DNA of 56,475 nt from GCA-020343675 sp964462945 (GTDB lineage Bacteria; Planctomycetota; Phycisphaerae; Sedimentisphaerales; Anaerobacaceae). Position numbers and translations under genes: made by a program. The notes under the pieces were generated by a model. The model saw only the letters and a list, made by a program, of their open reading frames with translations. It was not told the origin of the DNA and searched no databases. Positions 16,067-25,061 of the stretch are shown here, one piece after another. The stretch is taken from the NCBI GenBank assembly GCA_964462945.1, contig CAYWZW010000029.1:1-56475 (forward strand), in the 5' to 3' direction. Every line of letters begins with the position of its first letter. Position 1 is the stretch's first letter.

Positions 16067-16650
16067 TGAACGAGGATACGAGAAAACATATCGTCGAGGC
16101 CATCGAAACGCATAAGAAGATGACTGCGGAATTCGAGGATCGCGGAGTCGAAACAATCGCCGCCGTTGCGGAAACAATCACAAAGGCACTCGAACAGGAC
16201 GGCACGATCTATCTGTGCGGCAACGGAGGCTCGGCGGCGGACGCTCAGCACATCGCCGGCGAGCTGGTGGGCCGATTCAGCCGGCAGCGAAAGGCGCTGT
16301 CCGCCGTGGCCCTTTCGACCGATACGTCCGTCCTGACGTGCATTGCCAACGATTACGCGTATGAGAAGGTCTTTGCCCGGCAGGTCGAGGCATTGGTCCG
16401 CAAAGGCGATATTCTGTGGGCGTTCTCGACCAGCGGGACTTCGGCGAACGTGGTCGCCGCCGCCCGGGCCGCCAGGGAAAAAGGCGCCCGTGTCATCGCG
16501 TTTACAGGCCGGTCCGACAGCACGCTGGAGCGGATCGCGGACATTTGCTTTTGCGCCGAAGCCGAATCGACGGCACGGAGCCAGGAGATTCATCAGCTTG
16601 CCTATCATATCATTTGCGATCTCGTAGAGCGTCGTTTTGCAAACAGTTGA
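16066..16650 (+). CDS. gmhA: Phosphoheptose isomerase
   Basis: This 194-residue SIS-domain enzyme converts sedoheptulose 7-phosphate to D-glycero-D-manno-heptose 7-phosphate, the first committed step of heptose synthesis. The diagnostic segments are CGNGGSAADAQHIAGELVGRF, ALSTDTSVLTCIANDY, WAFSTSGTSANV, FTGRSDS and the C-terminal metal-site stretch ESTARSQEIHQLAYHIICDLVE. The length is normal. The ATG overlaps the stop codon of rfaE2, so the two are coupled, and gmhB follows after 23 bases. Confidence 0.95.
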   Translation: MNEDTRKHIVEAIETHKKMTAEFEDRGVETIAAVAETITKALEQDGTIYLCGNGGSAADAQHIAGELVGRFSRQRKALSAVALSTDTSVLTCIANDYAYEKVFARQVEALVRKGDILWAFSTSGTSANVVAAARAAREKGARVIAFTGRSDSTLERIADICFCAEAESTARSQEIHQLAYHIICDLVERRFANS

Positions 16651-16673
16651 ACGGGAAACGGATTTCATAAAAT

Positions 16674-17888
16674 ATGTCTGACAAAGCGATATTTTTAGAC
16701 CGTGACAACACGTTGATTGAGGACCCCGGTTATATCAACAGCCCGGAGCAGGTGAAGCTGCTGGATGGCGTTGCCGAAGCCCTTATCGAACTCAAAGCCC
16801 TTGGGTACAAGCTGATCGTCGCCACCAATCAATCGGCCGTCGCACGGGGGATTGTCACCGAGAAGGTCCTCGGCGAAATTCACGACCGCTTGAAGCAACT
16901 GCTGGCCGAGAAGAACGCATTTCTGGACCGGATTTATTACTGCCCTTACCATCCGGAGGGAGTCGTTCCGAAGTACCGCAAGGAAAGTAACTGCCGAAAG
17001 CCCAATCCGGGAATGCTTCAGCAGGCCGCGGAGGAAATGGATATCGACCTCGGTCAATCGTGGTGCATCGGCAACGGCAGCCGGGACGTGGAGGCGGGCC
17101 GCCGGGCCGGCTGCAAGACGATATTGATCGATAAGCCCTCCCATCACAAGGTGGCCGGCTCATCCCTGCTGCCGATAGGCATCGCTCCCGACCACAGGGC
17201 CGTCAACATCAAGGAGGCGGTCAATATCATAAAGAAACATCTGCGTTCATCCGCTGCCGCCCAGGCACAGGCCCGGCCGGTTCCCGCCAGTCAAGCCGAG
17301 CCGGCTTCGCAGACCAGTCAGCAGGTCCGCGAGGTGGCTGAACCGGCTTCGCAGGTCGGTCGTCAGGTTTTCGAGGTTGCCGAGCCGGAGCCGCCGGTTG
17401 AGGAACCCCATCCTCCGCCGCAGCTTGAGGAGCCTCATGCACAGCCTGTCGAGCTGACGCCGCCGCCCCCCGCTGCCGCCGAGCTCAAGGCGGAGCCTGG
17501 CGAGGAGGTGCCGCCGCAGCCGCCTGAACCGATAATACACCCGCCCGAACCGAAGAGGCGGCCCGTCGAGCCCCCAAGAATAAGACGCATTGAGCTGAAA
17601 TCGCCGCCGCCGGAGCCGGAACCGCCTGCCGACAAAACGCACGAGCTGCTGAGCGGGATTCTGGCACAGCTCAAGAGCATGCAGCGGACCGAAATGTTCG
17701 GCGAATTTTCCGTCATGAGACTGATAGCCGGAGTGGTGCAGATCGTCGTCCTGTTCTGCCTGCTCGCGACCGTATGGTTCCTGATGAGCCCCCAAAGGCA
17801 GGATAGCTCGGTGTTCATTGCGCTGGGCTTTGCCGTCGTTTTTCAGCTCATGGCGTTGACCTTCTACGTGATGCACGGCAGAAGATGA
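16674..17888 (+). CDS. gmhB: Heptose bisphosphatase GmhB fused to a Pro-rich linker and two-helix membrane anchor
   Basis: Residues 1-185 are a HAD phosphatase of the GmhB type, expected to remove the 7-phosphate of heptose 1,7-bisphosphate. They contain FLDRDNT (D9, D11), TNQS and RKPNPGM. Residues 190-325 form a Pro/Glu/Ala-rich linker. About 345-404 hold two membrane helices (LIAGVVQIVVLFCLLATVWF and FIALGFAVVFQLMALTFYV). Typical GmhB is soluble and about 190 residues. The zinc loop CPYHPEG...SNCRKP lacks two of the four usual ligands (Tyr92 and Ser105 for His and Cys), and the GDxxxD motif reads GNGSRD (Asn134). Context still supports a heptose role. The gene overlaps waaF by four bases. 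Confidence 0.85.
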   Translation: MSDKAIFLDRDNTLIEDPGYINSPEQVKLLDGVAEALIELKALGYKLIVATNQSAVARGIVTEKVLGEIHDRLKQLLAEKNAFLDRIYYCPYHPEGVVPKYRKESNCRKPNPGMLQQAAEEMDIDLGQSWCIGNGSRDVEAGRRAGCKTILIDKPSHHKVAGSSLLPIGIAPDHRAVNIKEAVNIIKKHLRSSAAAQAQARPVPASQAEPASQTSQQVREVAEPASQVGRQVFEVAEPEPPVEEPHPPPQLEEPHAQPVELTPPPPAAAELKAEPGEEVPPQPPEPIIHPPEPKRRPVEPPRIRRIELKSPPPEPEPPADKTHELLSGILAQLKSMQRTEMFGEFSVMRLIAGVVQIVVLFCLLATVWFLMSPQRQDSSVFIALGFAVVFQLMALTFYVMHGRR

Positions 17889-18934
17889 ACAGCCCTCTAA
17901 AACATATTGATACCATTGCAATCTACTGCCCCAGTTGGGTAGGGGACATTGTCATGGCCACCCCCCTGCTCGATTGCTTCCGGGAGAACCTTCCTGACGC
18001 AAGAATTGTCGGCCTCTTGAAAAAGAACGCTCAGGGTATCGTCCGTGACGGGCCCTGGTTCGATGCCTTCATCGATTGTCAGAACAAATCCTGGGGCGGC
18101 TTGCTGAATACCGTAAGGCAGTTGCGCCAATACAAACCCGACATGGCCGTTCTGCTGCCCAATTCTATCCGGTCGGCCTTGACGGTGCGGCTGGGCGGAG
18201 TGAAAAAGGTCTATGGTTACCGCCACAACTTTAGAGCAGCCTTCCTAAGCGGCGGTCCCGAACCCATTCGAGGTAACCGTGAGATTGTCCCCGTTCCCAT
18301 GACCCGGTACTACCTGGAAATCTGCCACTGGCTGGGCCTGAAAGCCCCTCAAAGCATGAAGCCGAGACTCTTTGTAGGCAAAGAGCTGCACAGACGGGGG
18401 CAATCACTGATCCGCCAATACGGCATTCAGGAACAGGACCTTGTGATCGGGCTGAATCCGGGAGCGAGTTTCGGCGCGTCGAAGTGCTGGCCCGCCGAAC
18501 ATTTTGCCAGATTGGCCGAGCTGTGTGAGACGGAGCTGAATGCAAAGCTCCTGCTTTTGTCGGGGCCTGGTGAAGAAGCCATCGTGCAGGCCGTCATGAC
18601 ACAAAGCCGCGCGGAGATCATCGACACCAGCCGCGACAAAGTTGACCTCGAGCTGCTGAAACCTCTGATCCAGCGATGCAGCCTGCTCGTCACGAATGAC
18701 ACCGGTCCCCGGCACTACGCCGTGGCTCTTGATGTTCCGGCGGTCGTGATCATGGGATCGACCGACCCTCGCTACACCGCCTCCAATCTGGACAGGACCG
18801 TCGTCATCCGAAAAGAGCTGGATTGTTCACCCTGTCACAAGAAAGTCTGCCCGTTGGAACACCAGTGCATGACCGGGATAACGCCTGACGAAGTTTTCGC
18901 GGCGGCAACAAAACTGCTGAAAGAACACAACTAA
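17885..18934 (+). CDS. waaF: ADP-heptose:LPS heptosyltransferase (GT9)
   Basis: A 349-residue GT-B glycosyltransferase of family 9 that would add a heptose to the LPS inner core. The N-terminus has PSWVGDIVMATPLL. The C-terminal nucleotide-sugar domain has LNPGASFGASKCWPAEHFA and TNDTGPRHYAVAL, and the protein ends with the Cys-rich signature DCSPCHKKVCPLEHQCM. The WVGD start and this tail favour heptosyltransferase II over WaaC or WaaQ. ATG 17885 overlaps the gmhB stop, and the next gene starts one base after its stop codon. Confidence 0.9.
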   Translation: MNSPLKHIDTIAIYCPSWVGDIVMATPLLDCFRENLPDARIVGLLKKNAQGIVRDGPWFDAFIDCQNKSWGGLLNTVRQLRQYKPDMAVLLPNSIRSALTVRLGGVKKVYGYRHNFRAAFLSGGPEPIRGNREIVPVPMTRYYLEICHWLGLKAPQSMKPRLFVGKELHRRGQSLIRQYGIQEQDLVIGLNPGASFGASKCWPAEHFARLAELCETELNAKLLLLSGPGEEAIVQAVMTQSRAEIIDTSRDKVDLELLKPLIQRCSLLVTNDTGPRHYAVALDVPAVVIMGSTDPRYTASNLDRTVVIRKELDCSPCHKKVCPLEHQCMTGITPDEVFAAATKLLKEHN

Positions 18935-18935
18935 C

Positions 18936-20531
18936 GTGGAACCTTCTGTTTATCGAAAAAAATGGCTTGCTTTGAAAAAGGGGCGTTGCTCCGCGGAGGC
19001 GCTGTCGCAACTGGCCCGGCAGGTTGCCTTGTCTTTCATCGACCGCTATTATCAGAACGGCCTTTACCGGGGCGAGTATATCGAGCTGCTGTGCGAAATG
19101 GCCACGTCATTCTCGGATGAGGAGCTTGGTGGCAGAGCTTCATCGGCTCTTTTTGAAATCATCGTGGAAGAGCTATGCGACGATTACGAAGAGATGCCCG
19201 TGGAGACCTACAGCCGGGTCATGTCCGAGGTGATTTCTTATTGCCGGAAAGTTCCCGAAGGGGCGGCGCTTGACCGGCGCTTGACCGGCTTTGGAATCTC
19301 CACCTTCGATGACCTCTGCAATCGAGCCAACCTTGTGCACAGCCGCAAGTACGTTTACGACGCCGGCGCCCCCCCCAGGAAGATTATTCTGCTCTCACGC
19401 GTGACTATCGGAGCCGACGTGGCCATTCTCAGCGTGATGATACAACGATTCATGAAGATCTTTCCGGACGCCGAAATCGTGGTCGTCGGGGACGCCAAGC
19501 TGGAAGGCATTTTGGCGGACAACCCGCGCATCCGGATTCGCCGGCTGAGCTACGCCCGTCGCGGGGGATTATTCGAGCGATTCTCAAGCTGGCATGCGGC
19601 TCTGGATATTCTTGAGAGCGAAATGCCCCCCGAAGCCGAACAAAGCGTCCTGCTCATAGACCCCGACTCCCGAATCTCACAACTGGGGGTCTTGCCCTTC
19701 ACCCACGCTGACAACTATCTGTTCTTCAACAGCCGCCGGTGCGATTCATCGTCGAAGAATCTCTGCATGGCTGAGCTGGCGAATCGTTGGATGAACGATG
19801 TCTTCGGCACGGGCGGCTTTTGCCATCCGATGATCTGGACTCCTTCTGCCTTCCGCCGAAGGGCCCGGGGTATCACTGACTCTCTGCGTACAGCCGGATG
19901 CCGGCGGGTCATTGCCGTGAACCTCGGCGTCGGCACAAATCCGCGCAAAAGACTGAGCGATGACTTCGAGTCGCGACTGCTGCGGGAGATACTGAAGGCC
20001 CCCCGGACGGTCGTGCTCCTCGACAGGGGATTCGGTGGTGAGGAGCTTTCGCGCACGGCGGCGCTGCTTTCCAGCGTGCGCGACGGAGGCTTGCCCGCAT
20101 CGAACGCCTGCTTCAAGGACTCCAAATACCCCCGGATATCACATGGCATCATCGGCGTGGAGTGTGCTATTGGCGAAGTGGCGGCCCTCATCGCGGAGTG
20201 CGACGAATTCATCGGCTATGATTCCGCCTGCCAGCATATCGCAGCGGCGGCACGAATACCCACTCTGACGATCTTCGCGGGCAGCAACAATATGAACTTC
20301 ATCCGGCGCTGGAGCGCCTGTGGGGATACGCGATGCAGGATCGTGCACGTCAACACGCTCGCTGACCCCGGGCACATCGACACGGACGCGGTCATGCTGC
20401 GAATCATGGAAGAACGCGCCGCCGAAGTCCCTGTAACCATGAAACGAAGGCACAGGATACTTGAGATAAAGGGCGCCGAAGACGCCGGTGAGCAAGCGGA
20501 AAAAGCCGTGGATGGTTATGTGGGACAGTAA
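18936..20531 (+). CDS. GT9-like glycosyltransferase with N-terminal extension
   Basis: A 531-residue protein. The first 140 residues are helical and unassigned (RRCSAEALSQLARQ-like helices, then LLCEMATSFSDEELGG). The rest resembles GT9 heptosyltransferases: KIILLSRVTIGADVAILSVM matches the 'xRxxxxGDxxxxxP' start, a central VNLGVGTNPRKRLSDDFE parallels the NPG motif, and IGYDSACQHIAAAARIPTLTIFAG parallels the acceptor-side 'NDSGPxHxAxA' motif. GTG 18936 follows waaF by one base. It probably adds or modifies a core sugar, but key residues differ from WaaF, so it could also be a non-catalytic paralogue. Confidence 0.7.
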   Translation: MEPSVYRKKWLALKKGRCSAEALSQLARQVALSFIDRYYQNGLYRGEYIELLCEMATSFSDEELGGRASSALFEIIVEELCDDYEEMPVETYSRVMSEVISYCRKVPEGAALDRRLTGFGISTFDDLCNRANLVHSRKYVYDAGAPPRKIILLSRVTIGADVAILSVMIQRFMKIFPDAEIVVVGDAKLEGILADNPRIRIRRLSYARRGGLFERFSSWHAALDILESEMPPEAEQSVLLIDPDSRISQLGVLPFTHADNYLFFNSRRCDSSSKNLCMAELANRWMNDVFGTGGFCHPMIWTPSAFRRRARGITDSLRTAGCRRVIAVNLGVGTNPRKRLSDDFESRLLREILKAPRTVVLLDRGFGGEELSRTAALLSSVRDGGLPASNACFKDSKYPRISHGIIGVECAIGEVAALIAECDEFIGYDSACQHIAAAARIPTLTIFAGSNNMNFIRRWSACGDTRCRIVHVNTLADPGHIDTDAVMLRIMEERAAEVPVTMKRRHRILEIKGAEDAGEQAEKAVDGYVGQ

Positions 20532-20558
20532 ATCCTTTTAGCCAAAATCATAGATACC

Positions 20559-22079
20559 ATGAAAGTATTCTTTATCTACCCTTCGGCAGAATCGCAATTG
20601 GGCTTCAACTATGGCGTCGCCCATATCGTCTCGGTCCTCAAGAAGGCCGGACACCAGGCGGCGTTCTGGCAGCTTTGCGAGGACCTTGAGCCGCTTCCTT
20701 CGCAAGAGCAGTTCCTCGCCCGGATCGCCGGGGAAAAGCCCGACATTCTTGCCTTCTCGGTCGTCACCAACCAGTGGCCGTACACCCGAATGCTGGCCTC
20801 CTGGGCCCGCAAGGCATACTCCATCCCGCTGGCGATCGGCGGGATTCACACCCTGGCCGGCGTCCGGGAAATCCTGCAGACGGGCCTGTTCGATTACGTT
20901 TTTCGGGGTGAATGTGAGGAGGCTTTTCTGGAATTTGTCCAAGAGCTGGAGCGCGGCCGGAGCGTGGACGACGTGCGCAATCTCGCCTTGATCCATGAGG
21001 GCAAAGTAAAGATCAATCCCGTACGACCTTTGCCGGACCTTGCAAAGCTGCCCCCGAAAGACTACCAGAGCATGGATTTCCAGAGGATGATCGACGCGAA
21101 GAAAGGCTGGGTCGGTTTGATGGCCTCGCGAGGCTGCCCCTTCTCGTGCACCTACTGTTTCAATCACGTGATGGTCAATGCCTACAGGGACGACCTGCAA
21201 TGCAGTTTCAAGCAGCTTAACTATATCCGGCGATTCAGCGTAGGGCAGATGATCGACGAAATTGAGTATCTGCAAAAGAACTACCGCAATATCAAAATGT
21301 ATATATTCGACGACGATTTGTTCACATTTGACAAGGCCTACGTAAAGGAGTTTTGCCAAGCCTACAAGAAGGTTTCCGGGATTCCGTTCGTCGTCAACGG
21401 GCATGTCGGTTTTTTTGACGACGAGTGCGCCAAGGCTCTGGCTGCGGCCAACTGCAAAATTGTCAAGTTTGGTGTCGAGTCAGGCAGCCCGGAGATACGC
21501 AGCAGGATTCTCAATCGTCACATGAGCAACGAGGAAATCATCGAAGCAATCAGAGTCGTCGGTGACAACGGTATGCACAGCTCCGTTTTTCTCATCATCG
21601 GCTTCCCGCATGAGACCCGCGAAGACTTGTTCCAGACCGTCGAGCTTATGGGCAAAGCCAGGCCCGGCCGGTTCCGCTGGACCTACTTTTTTCCCTTTCC
21701 GGGTACACAAGCTCACCAGATCAGCCTTGAAGGCGGCTACATCAATTTCGACAAAATGAACGATCTGAAGAACTTCACCGACCAATCCTGCCTGGAATTC
21801 GGCCCTGAACACAACCTGCTGCTGAGCAAGATCGGTCGCATCATGCCCTGGTTTGTCAATGCAAGCTCGGATTTGCCGGTGGCTGATTTCTATGCCGGGA
21901 AGACCGATAGGATACTGGCGATGAGCCAGGACGAGTGGAACAAGGCCTGGCCCGGTTTACCGGACGAAGACAGCGAATATTCGCGGCGTTTCTCCAACGA
22001 GGGGATGTCCCACTACGCCGTCAAGTACAATCGGTTCATGGGCGTCATTTCGGACTATTTCCTGAGCGATGTGGAATAA
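20559..22079 (+). CDS. B12-binding domain radical SAM protein
   Basis: A 506-residue enzyme with an N-terminal cobalamin-binding-like Rossmann domain (residues 1-150, MKVFFIYPSAESQLGFNYG, AIGGIHTLAG). The radical SAM core carries the cluster motif RGCPFSCTYC near residue 190, then FDDDLFTFD and KFGVESGSPEIRSRIL. A C-terminal region of about 130 residues is unassigned. Family members methylate or rearrange unactivated carbons of lipids, hopanoids or phosphinates. The Dx-H-x-G cobalamin motif is not obvious. Its place between glycosyltransferase and kinase genes of an LPS-core operon suggests an envelope glycan or lipid substrate, which is an inference. It overlaps the next gene. Confidence 0.87.
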   Translation: MKVFFIYPSAESQLGFNYGVAHIVSVLKKAGHQAAFWQLCEDLEPLPSQEQFLARIAGEKPDILAFSVVTNQWPYTRMLASWARKAYSIPLAIGGIHTLAGVREILQTGLFDYVFRGECEEAFLEFVQELERGRSVDDVRNLALIHEGKVKINPVRPLPDLAKLPPKDYQSMDFQRMIDAKKGWVGLMASRGCPFSCTYCFNHVMVNAYRDDLQCSFKQLNYIRRFSVGQMIDEIEYLQKNYRNIKMYIFDDDLFTFDKAYVKEFCQAYKKVSGIPFVVNGHVGFFDDECAKALAAANCKIVKFGVESGSPEIRSRILNRHMSNEEIIEAIRVVGDNGMHSSVFLIIGFPHETREDLFQTVELMGKARPGRFRWTYFFPFPGTQAHQISLEGGYINFDKMNDLKNFTDQSCLEFGPEHNLLLSKIGRIMPWFVNASSDLPVADFYAGKTDRILAMSQDEWNKAWPGLPDEDSEYSRRFSNEGMSHYAVKYNRFMGVISDYFLSDVE

Positions 22080-22959
22080 CAGGCGGCGGAACATGCCAAA
22101 GCGGGAACTCACAGAAATCGCCAAATCATTTTTCATGGATGCCGATTATCAGACGGCGTTGGCCGGGCTGGGCCTGACGTCCGTCGAAGCGGTCTTTTCT
22201 TTCGACGCGGCCGAGAATCTGGCCAAGAAGAATCTTGCCCGTTTTCGCAGCCGTCTGCAATTTGAAATCGACTCGCCGGGCTCATCGCAACCAGCCAGGC
22301 TATTCCTGAAGCGGTATGACTCGCCGCCGGTTTTGCTCCAGCTTCGCAACTGGCTGGCCGCCCGCGGCAGGAAGAGCTGCGGCCTCCTCGAATACGCCTC
22401 GATCAGCGAGCTGACGGCGGCGGGGATAGGGACGCCGAAACCGGTTGGCTGCGGCGAGCAATGGGGCATCCTGTTTGAAAGAAGGAGCTTCATCATCACC
22501 GAGGAAATTCCGGATGCCGAAGCTCTGGAACGAAAACTGCCCGATTGTTTCAACGGACCGGCGACGACCGAGAGCTTGAGACCGAGAAGAGACTTCATCG
22601 CTCGGTTGGCGCGCTTCATAAAGAGATTTCACCAGACGGGGTACCGTCATCGAGACCTGTACTTTTCACATATATTCCATAGCAACGACGGCCGCTTCTT
22701 TCTGATCGACCTGGCGCGTGCCTTCAAGCCGCTCGTTCTGAGCCGGCGATTTCAAATCAAAGACCTCGCACAGGTCTATTACTCGGCGCCGAGCCGGCAT
22801 TTCTCGCCGACCGACAGGCTGCGTTTTTATGTCGGTTACACAGGCCGAAGCAGACTCGCACACAACGATAAGGTGTTCATTCGTAAGGTGATGAGCCGAG
22901 CAGAGCGAATGGCACGGCACAATCTGAGGCACGGCAGGGAGGTTCCTTTTGCAGGCTGA
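22069..22959 (+). CDS. LPS core heptose/Kdo kinase-like protein (WaaP/InaA family)
   Basis: A 296-residue protein kinase-like enzyme, or 288 if it starts at ATG 22093. It has an ATP-binding-like lobe (FLKRYDSPPVLLQLRNWLAA), an Ala-rich middle, and the catalytic loop YRHRDLYFSHIF with the usual HRDxxxxN-type arrangement, followed by FFLIDLARAFKP for the metal-binding Asp. This matches WaaP-type kinases that phosphorylate inner-core heptose and InaA relatives. Its position beside waaF fits such a role. It overlaps the preceding radical SAM gene by 11 bases when ATG 22069 is used. Confidence 0.82.
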   Translation: MWNNRRRNMPKRELTEIAKSFFMDADYQTALAGLGLTSVEAVFSFDAAENLAKKNLARFRSRLQFEIDSPGSSQPARLFLKRYDSPPVLLQLRNWLAARGRKSCGLLEYASISELTAAGIGTPKPVGCGEQWGILFERRSFIITEEIPDAEALERKLPDCFNGPATTESLRPRRDFIARLARFIKRFHQTGYRHRDLYFSHIFHSNDGRFFLIDLARAFKPLVLSRRFQIKDLAQVYYSAPSRHFSPTDRLRFYVGYTGRSRLAHNDKVFIRKVMSRAERMARHNLRHGREVPFAG

Positions 22960-22983
22960 GAAGATCGGGGTTTGTTTCCTGCG

Positions 22984-24198
22984 ATGAAGAAGAAAATCGC
23001 GATTATTACAGAACGGGCAAACATCGCCCTGGGGGGCGCCGAGCGGTCGGTTTTTGAGCTGGCGGCCGCCCTGTCCGGGCTCGGTCTCGACGTGGACATC
23101 CTTGCCGCAGCGGGCCGGGCGGACAGCAGGAACGTACATATTCTGTGCCGGGACGAGCGGGGCAAACGCATCGGGTACTCGACGTTCGAGCGGGCCCTGA
23201 AGAAACACTTCCTGGAAAACAAATATGACCTGATCCACAGCGTCCTGCCGTTCGATTTTGCCGATATCTATCAGCCGCGAGGCGGCACCTATGCCGAATC
23301 TATTCTGCGCTATGCCGCCAGCCACCAGAATAGGCTCCTCGAATTGTACAAGCGGCTCACGGCCTTTGCCAACCTTCGGCGGGCAACACTTCTGCGGGCC
23401 GAGCGCAGGTTGGCGCGGGCAGCCGGCGGCCCGGTCATCGCCGCCCTTTCGCAATATGTCGCCGAACAGTTCAAACGGCACTACGGCACGGATGCCCGGC
23501 GCATCGTCGTTATAGCAAACGGCGTAAAGACGGACAGGCAAATCAATACAGACCAGGCCGACAGACTCCGCACACAAGTATTGGCCGGGGCCGGCCTGCG
23601 AGAGGCGGACAATCCGGTTCTCTTTTTGTTCGTGGCGAACAATTTCAGACTCAAGGGGCTGGGCCCTCTCATCCGGGCCATGTCGGCGGCAAGGCCCGAT
23701 GCGGAACGCAAATGCTGCCTGATTGTCGTCGGCAAAGACGGAACGCGTAAATACCGGCGGCTCGCCAAACAGCTTGACCTGCAGGCGACGGGCCGGAGAA
23801 TTGTTTTCTTAGGTTCGGTAAGCCGTATTCAAAGTGCCCTGTCGATGGCCGACGTCGCCATTCTGCCGACCTTCTATGATCCGGCCAGCCGATTTATTCT
23901 CGAAGCGCTGGCCGCCGGCAAGCCGGTGATCACCACCAGATTCAACGGGGCGGCCGACCTGTTCGTCGATGGCCGGCACGGCAAAGTCATCGATACGCCT
24001 GAGAACATCGATGCGCTCGCCGAGGCAATTGGCTATTTCACCGACACGGACAATATCGAAAAGGCGTCGCAGGCGATCATCGAGGACAATCTCAAAGACA
24101 ACATCTCCGTCAGCCGGGCGGCCAGAGAATTGATGAATCTTTACGAATCCATACTCGTCTGCCGACGGTCAGGATTGCAGAGGAAAGGGCAAGAATGA
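22984..24198 (+). CDS. GT4 family glycosyltransferase (WaaG-like)
   Basis: A 404-residue GT-B enzyme. The acceptor domain begins KKIAIITERANIALGGAERSVFELA, and the donor domain includes LFLFVANNFRLKGLGPLIRA, CLIVVGKDGTRKYRRLA, IVFLGSVSRIQSALSMADVAILP and the E-x7-E motif ILEALAAGKPVITT. It is most like WaaG, which adds the first outer-core hexose, and the gene context agrees; sugar specificity is not fixed by sequence. The frame opens at TTG 22972, but ATG 22984 is the natural start. It overlaps plsY by four bases. Confidence 0.85.
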   Translation: MKKKIAIITERANIALGGAERSVFELAAALSGLGLDVDILAAAGRADSRNVHILCRDERGKRIGYSTFERALKKHFLENKYDLIHSVLPFDFADIYQPRGGTYAESILRYAASHQNRLLELYKRLTAFANLRRATLLRAERRLARAAGGPVIAALSQYVAEQFKRHYGTDARRIVVIANGVKTDRQINTDQADRLRTQVLAGAGLREADNPVLFLFVANNFRLKGLGPLIRAMSAARPDAERKCCLIVVGKDGTRKYRRLAKQLDLQATGRRIVFLGSVSRIQSALSMADVAILPTFYDPASRFILEALAAGKPVITTRFNGAADLFVDGRHGKVIDTPENIDALAEAIGYFTDTDNIEKASQAIIEDNLKDNISVSRAARELMNLYESILVCRRSGLQRKGQE

Positions 24199-24869
24199 CG
24201 TACGCAATCTTCCCATTTGCCGTCATCGGGGCCTATCTGCTCGGCTCGATACCCTTTGGACTGCTCATCGCCAAGGCGCACGGCAAGGACCTGCGGTCGA
24301 TCGGCTCGGGCAATATCGGGGCCACCAACGTCTCCCGCGCGCTCGGCAGGAGATGGGCATACGTGTGTTTTGTCCTCGACGTGCTCAAGGGCCTGGTTCC
24401 GATGTTAGCCGCGCTGCCGCTCATCCGGCCCCTATCCGCTCCATCGCAAACGCAGAAAGCCCTGCTTCTGTGGTTATGGCTGGCGATAGGCTGTGCCGCC
24501 ATCCTGGGGCACATCTTCCCGGTCTATGTTAAATTCAAGGGCGGCAAGGGCGTGGCCACCAGCTTCGGGGTGGCGCTGGGCCTTTGGCCCTATTACACGA
24601 TTTGTGCGTCCTTCGCGGTCGCCGTGTGGGTCGTGGTCGTCCTGATATGGCGGTATGTCTCTCTTGCATCCATTGCCGGCGCCGTCACCTTTCCGGTCGT
24701 CTTGATCCTGGCCGTCGTGCTAACGCCGGCGTGGAACTTGAGCACTCTATGGCCCCTGCTTATTACGGCCATAGCGATCCCGCTGATGGTGATTATCCGT
24801 CACCGCGCGAACATCAAAAGATTGCTCGCTGGCACGGAAAGCAAGATCCTGAGAACCAGGAAGTCTTGA
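24195..24869 (+). CDS. plsY: Acyl-phosphate:glycerol-3-phosphate acyltransferase
   Basis: PlsY transfers an acyl group from acyl-phosphate to glycerol 3-phosphate at the inner membrane, the first step of phospholipid synthesis. The 224-residue protein has the family motifs GSIPFGLLIAKAHGKDLRSI, GSGNIGATNVSRALGRRWA, the substrate loop KFKGGKGVATSFGV and a C-terminal VIIRHRANIKRLLAGTE, with about five to seven membrane segments. Its ATG overlaps the preceding glycosyltransferase stop, making it the last gene of the envelope operon. Confidence 0.95.
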   Translation: MTYAIFPFAVIGAYLLGSIPFGLLIAKAHGKDLRSIGSGNIGATNVSRALGRRWAYVCFVLDVLKGLVPMLAALPLIRPLSAPSQTQKALLLWLWLAIGCAAILGHIFPVYVKFKGGKGVATSFGVALGLWPYYTICASFAVAVWVVVVLIWRYVSLASIAGAVTFPVVLILAVVLTPAWNLSTLWPLLITAIAIPLMVIIRHRANIKRLLAGTESKILRTRKS

Positions 24870-25061
24870 GTCGCACAGCCTTTGGCGCCAGCCTATACGT
24901 AGCCCTACGTGTTTTTGTCTTTTTTCGGTTTGGAGGCTGTTTCTTTCTTGCTTTTTGCGCAAAGGGTGATCAAAATGAATAAAGACGTAGCGGGATTGTA
25001 GAGCAGCGATGTGCAGCGCTCTGGGCCTAAAGAGGTCTTTCCGTGGAGAAAGGGCCGGCTC
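24870..25061 (+). terminator. Weak terminator after plsY and spacer
   Basis: ACGTAG (24897-24902) and CTACGT (24905-24910) are inverted complements with a tiny loop, followed by GTTTTTGTCTTTTTT. The stem is short, so termination is only plausible. Nothing else is recognised up to the next gene. Confidence 0.35.
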
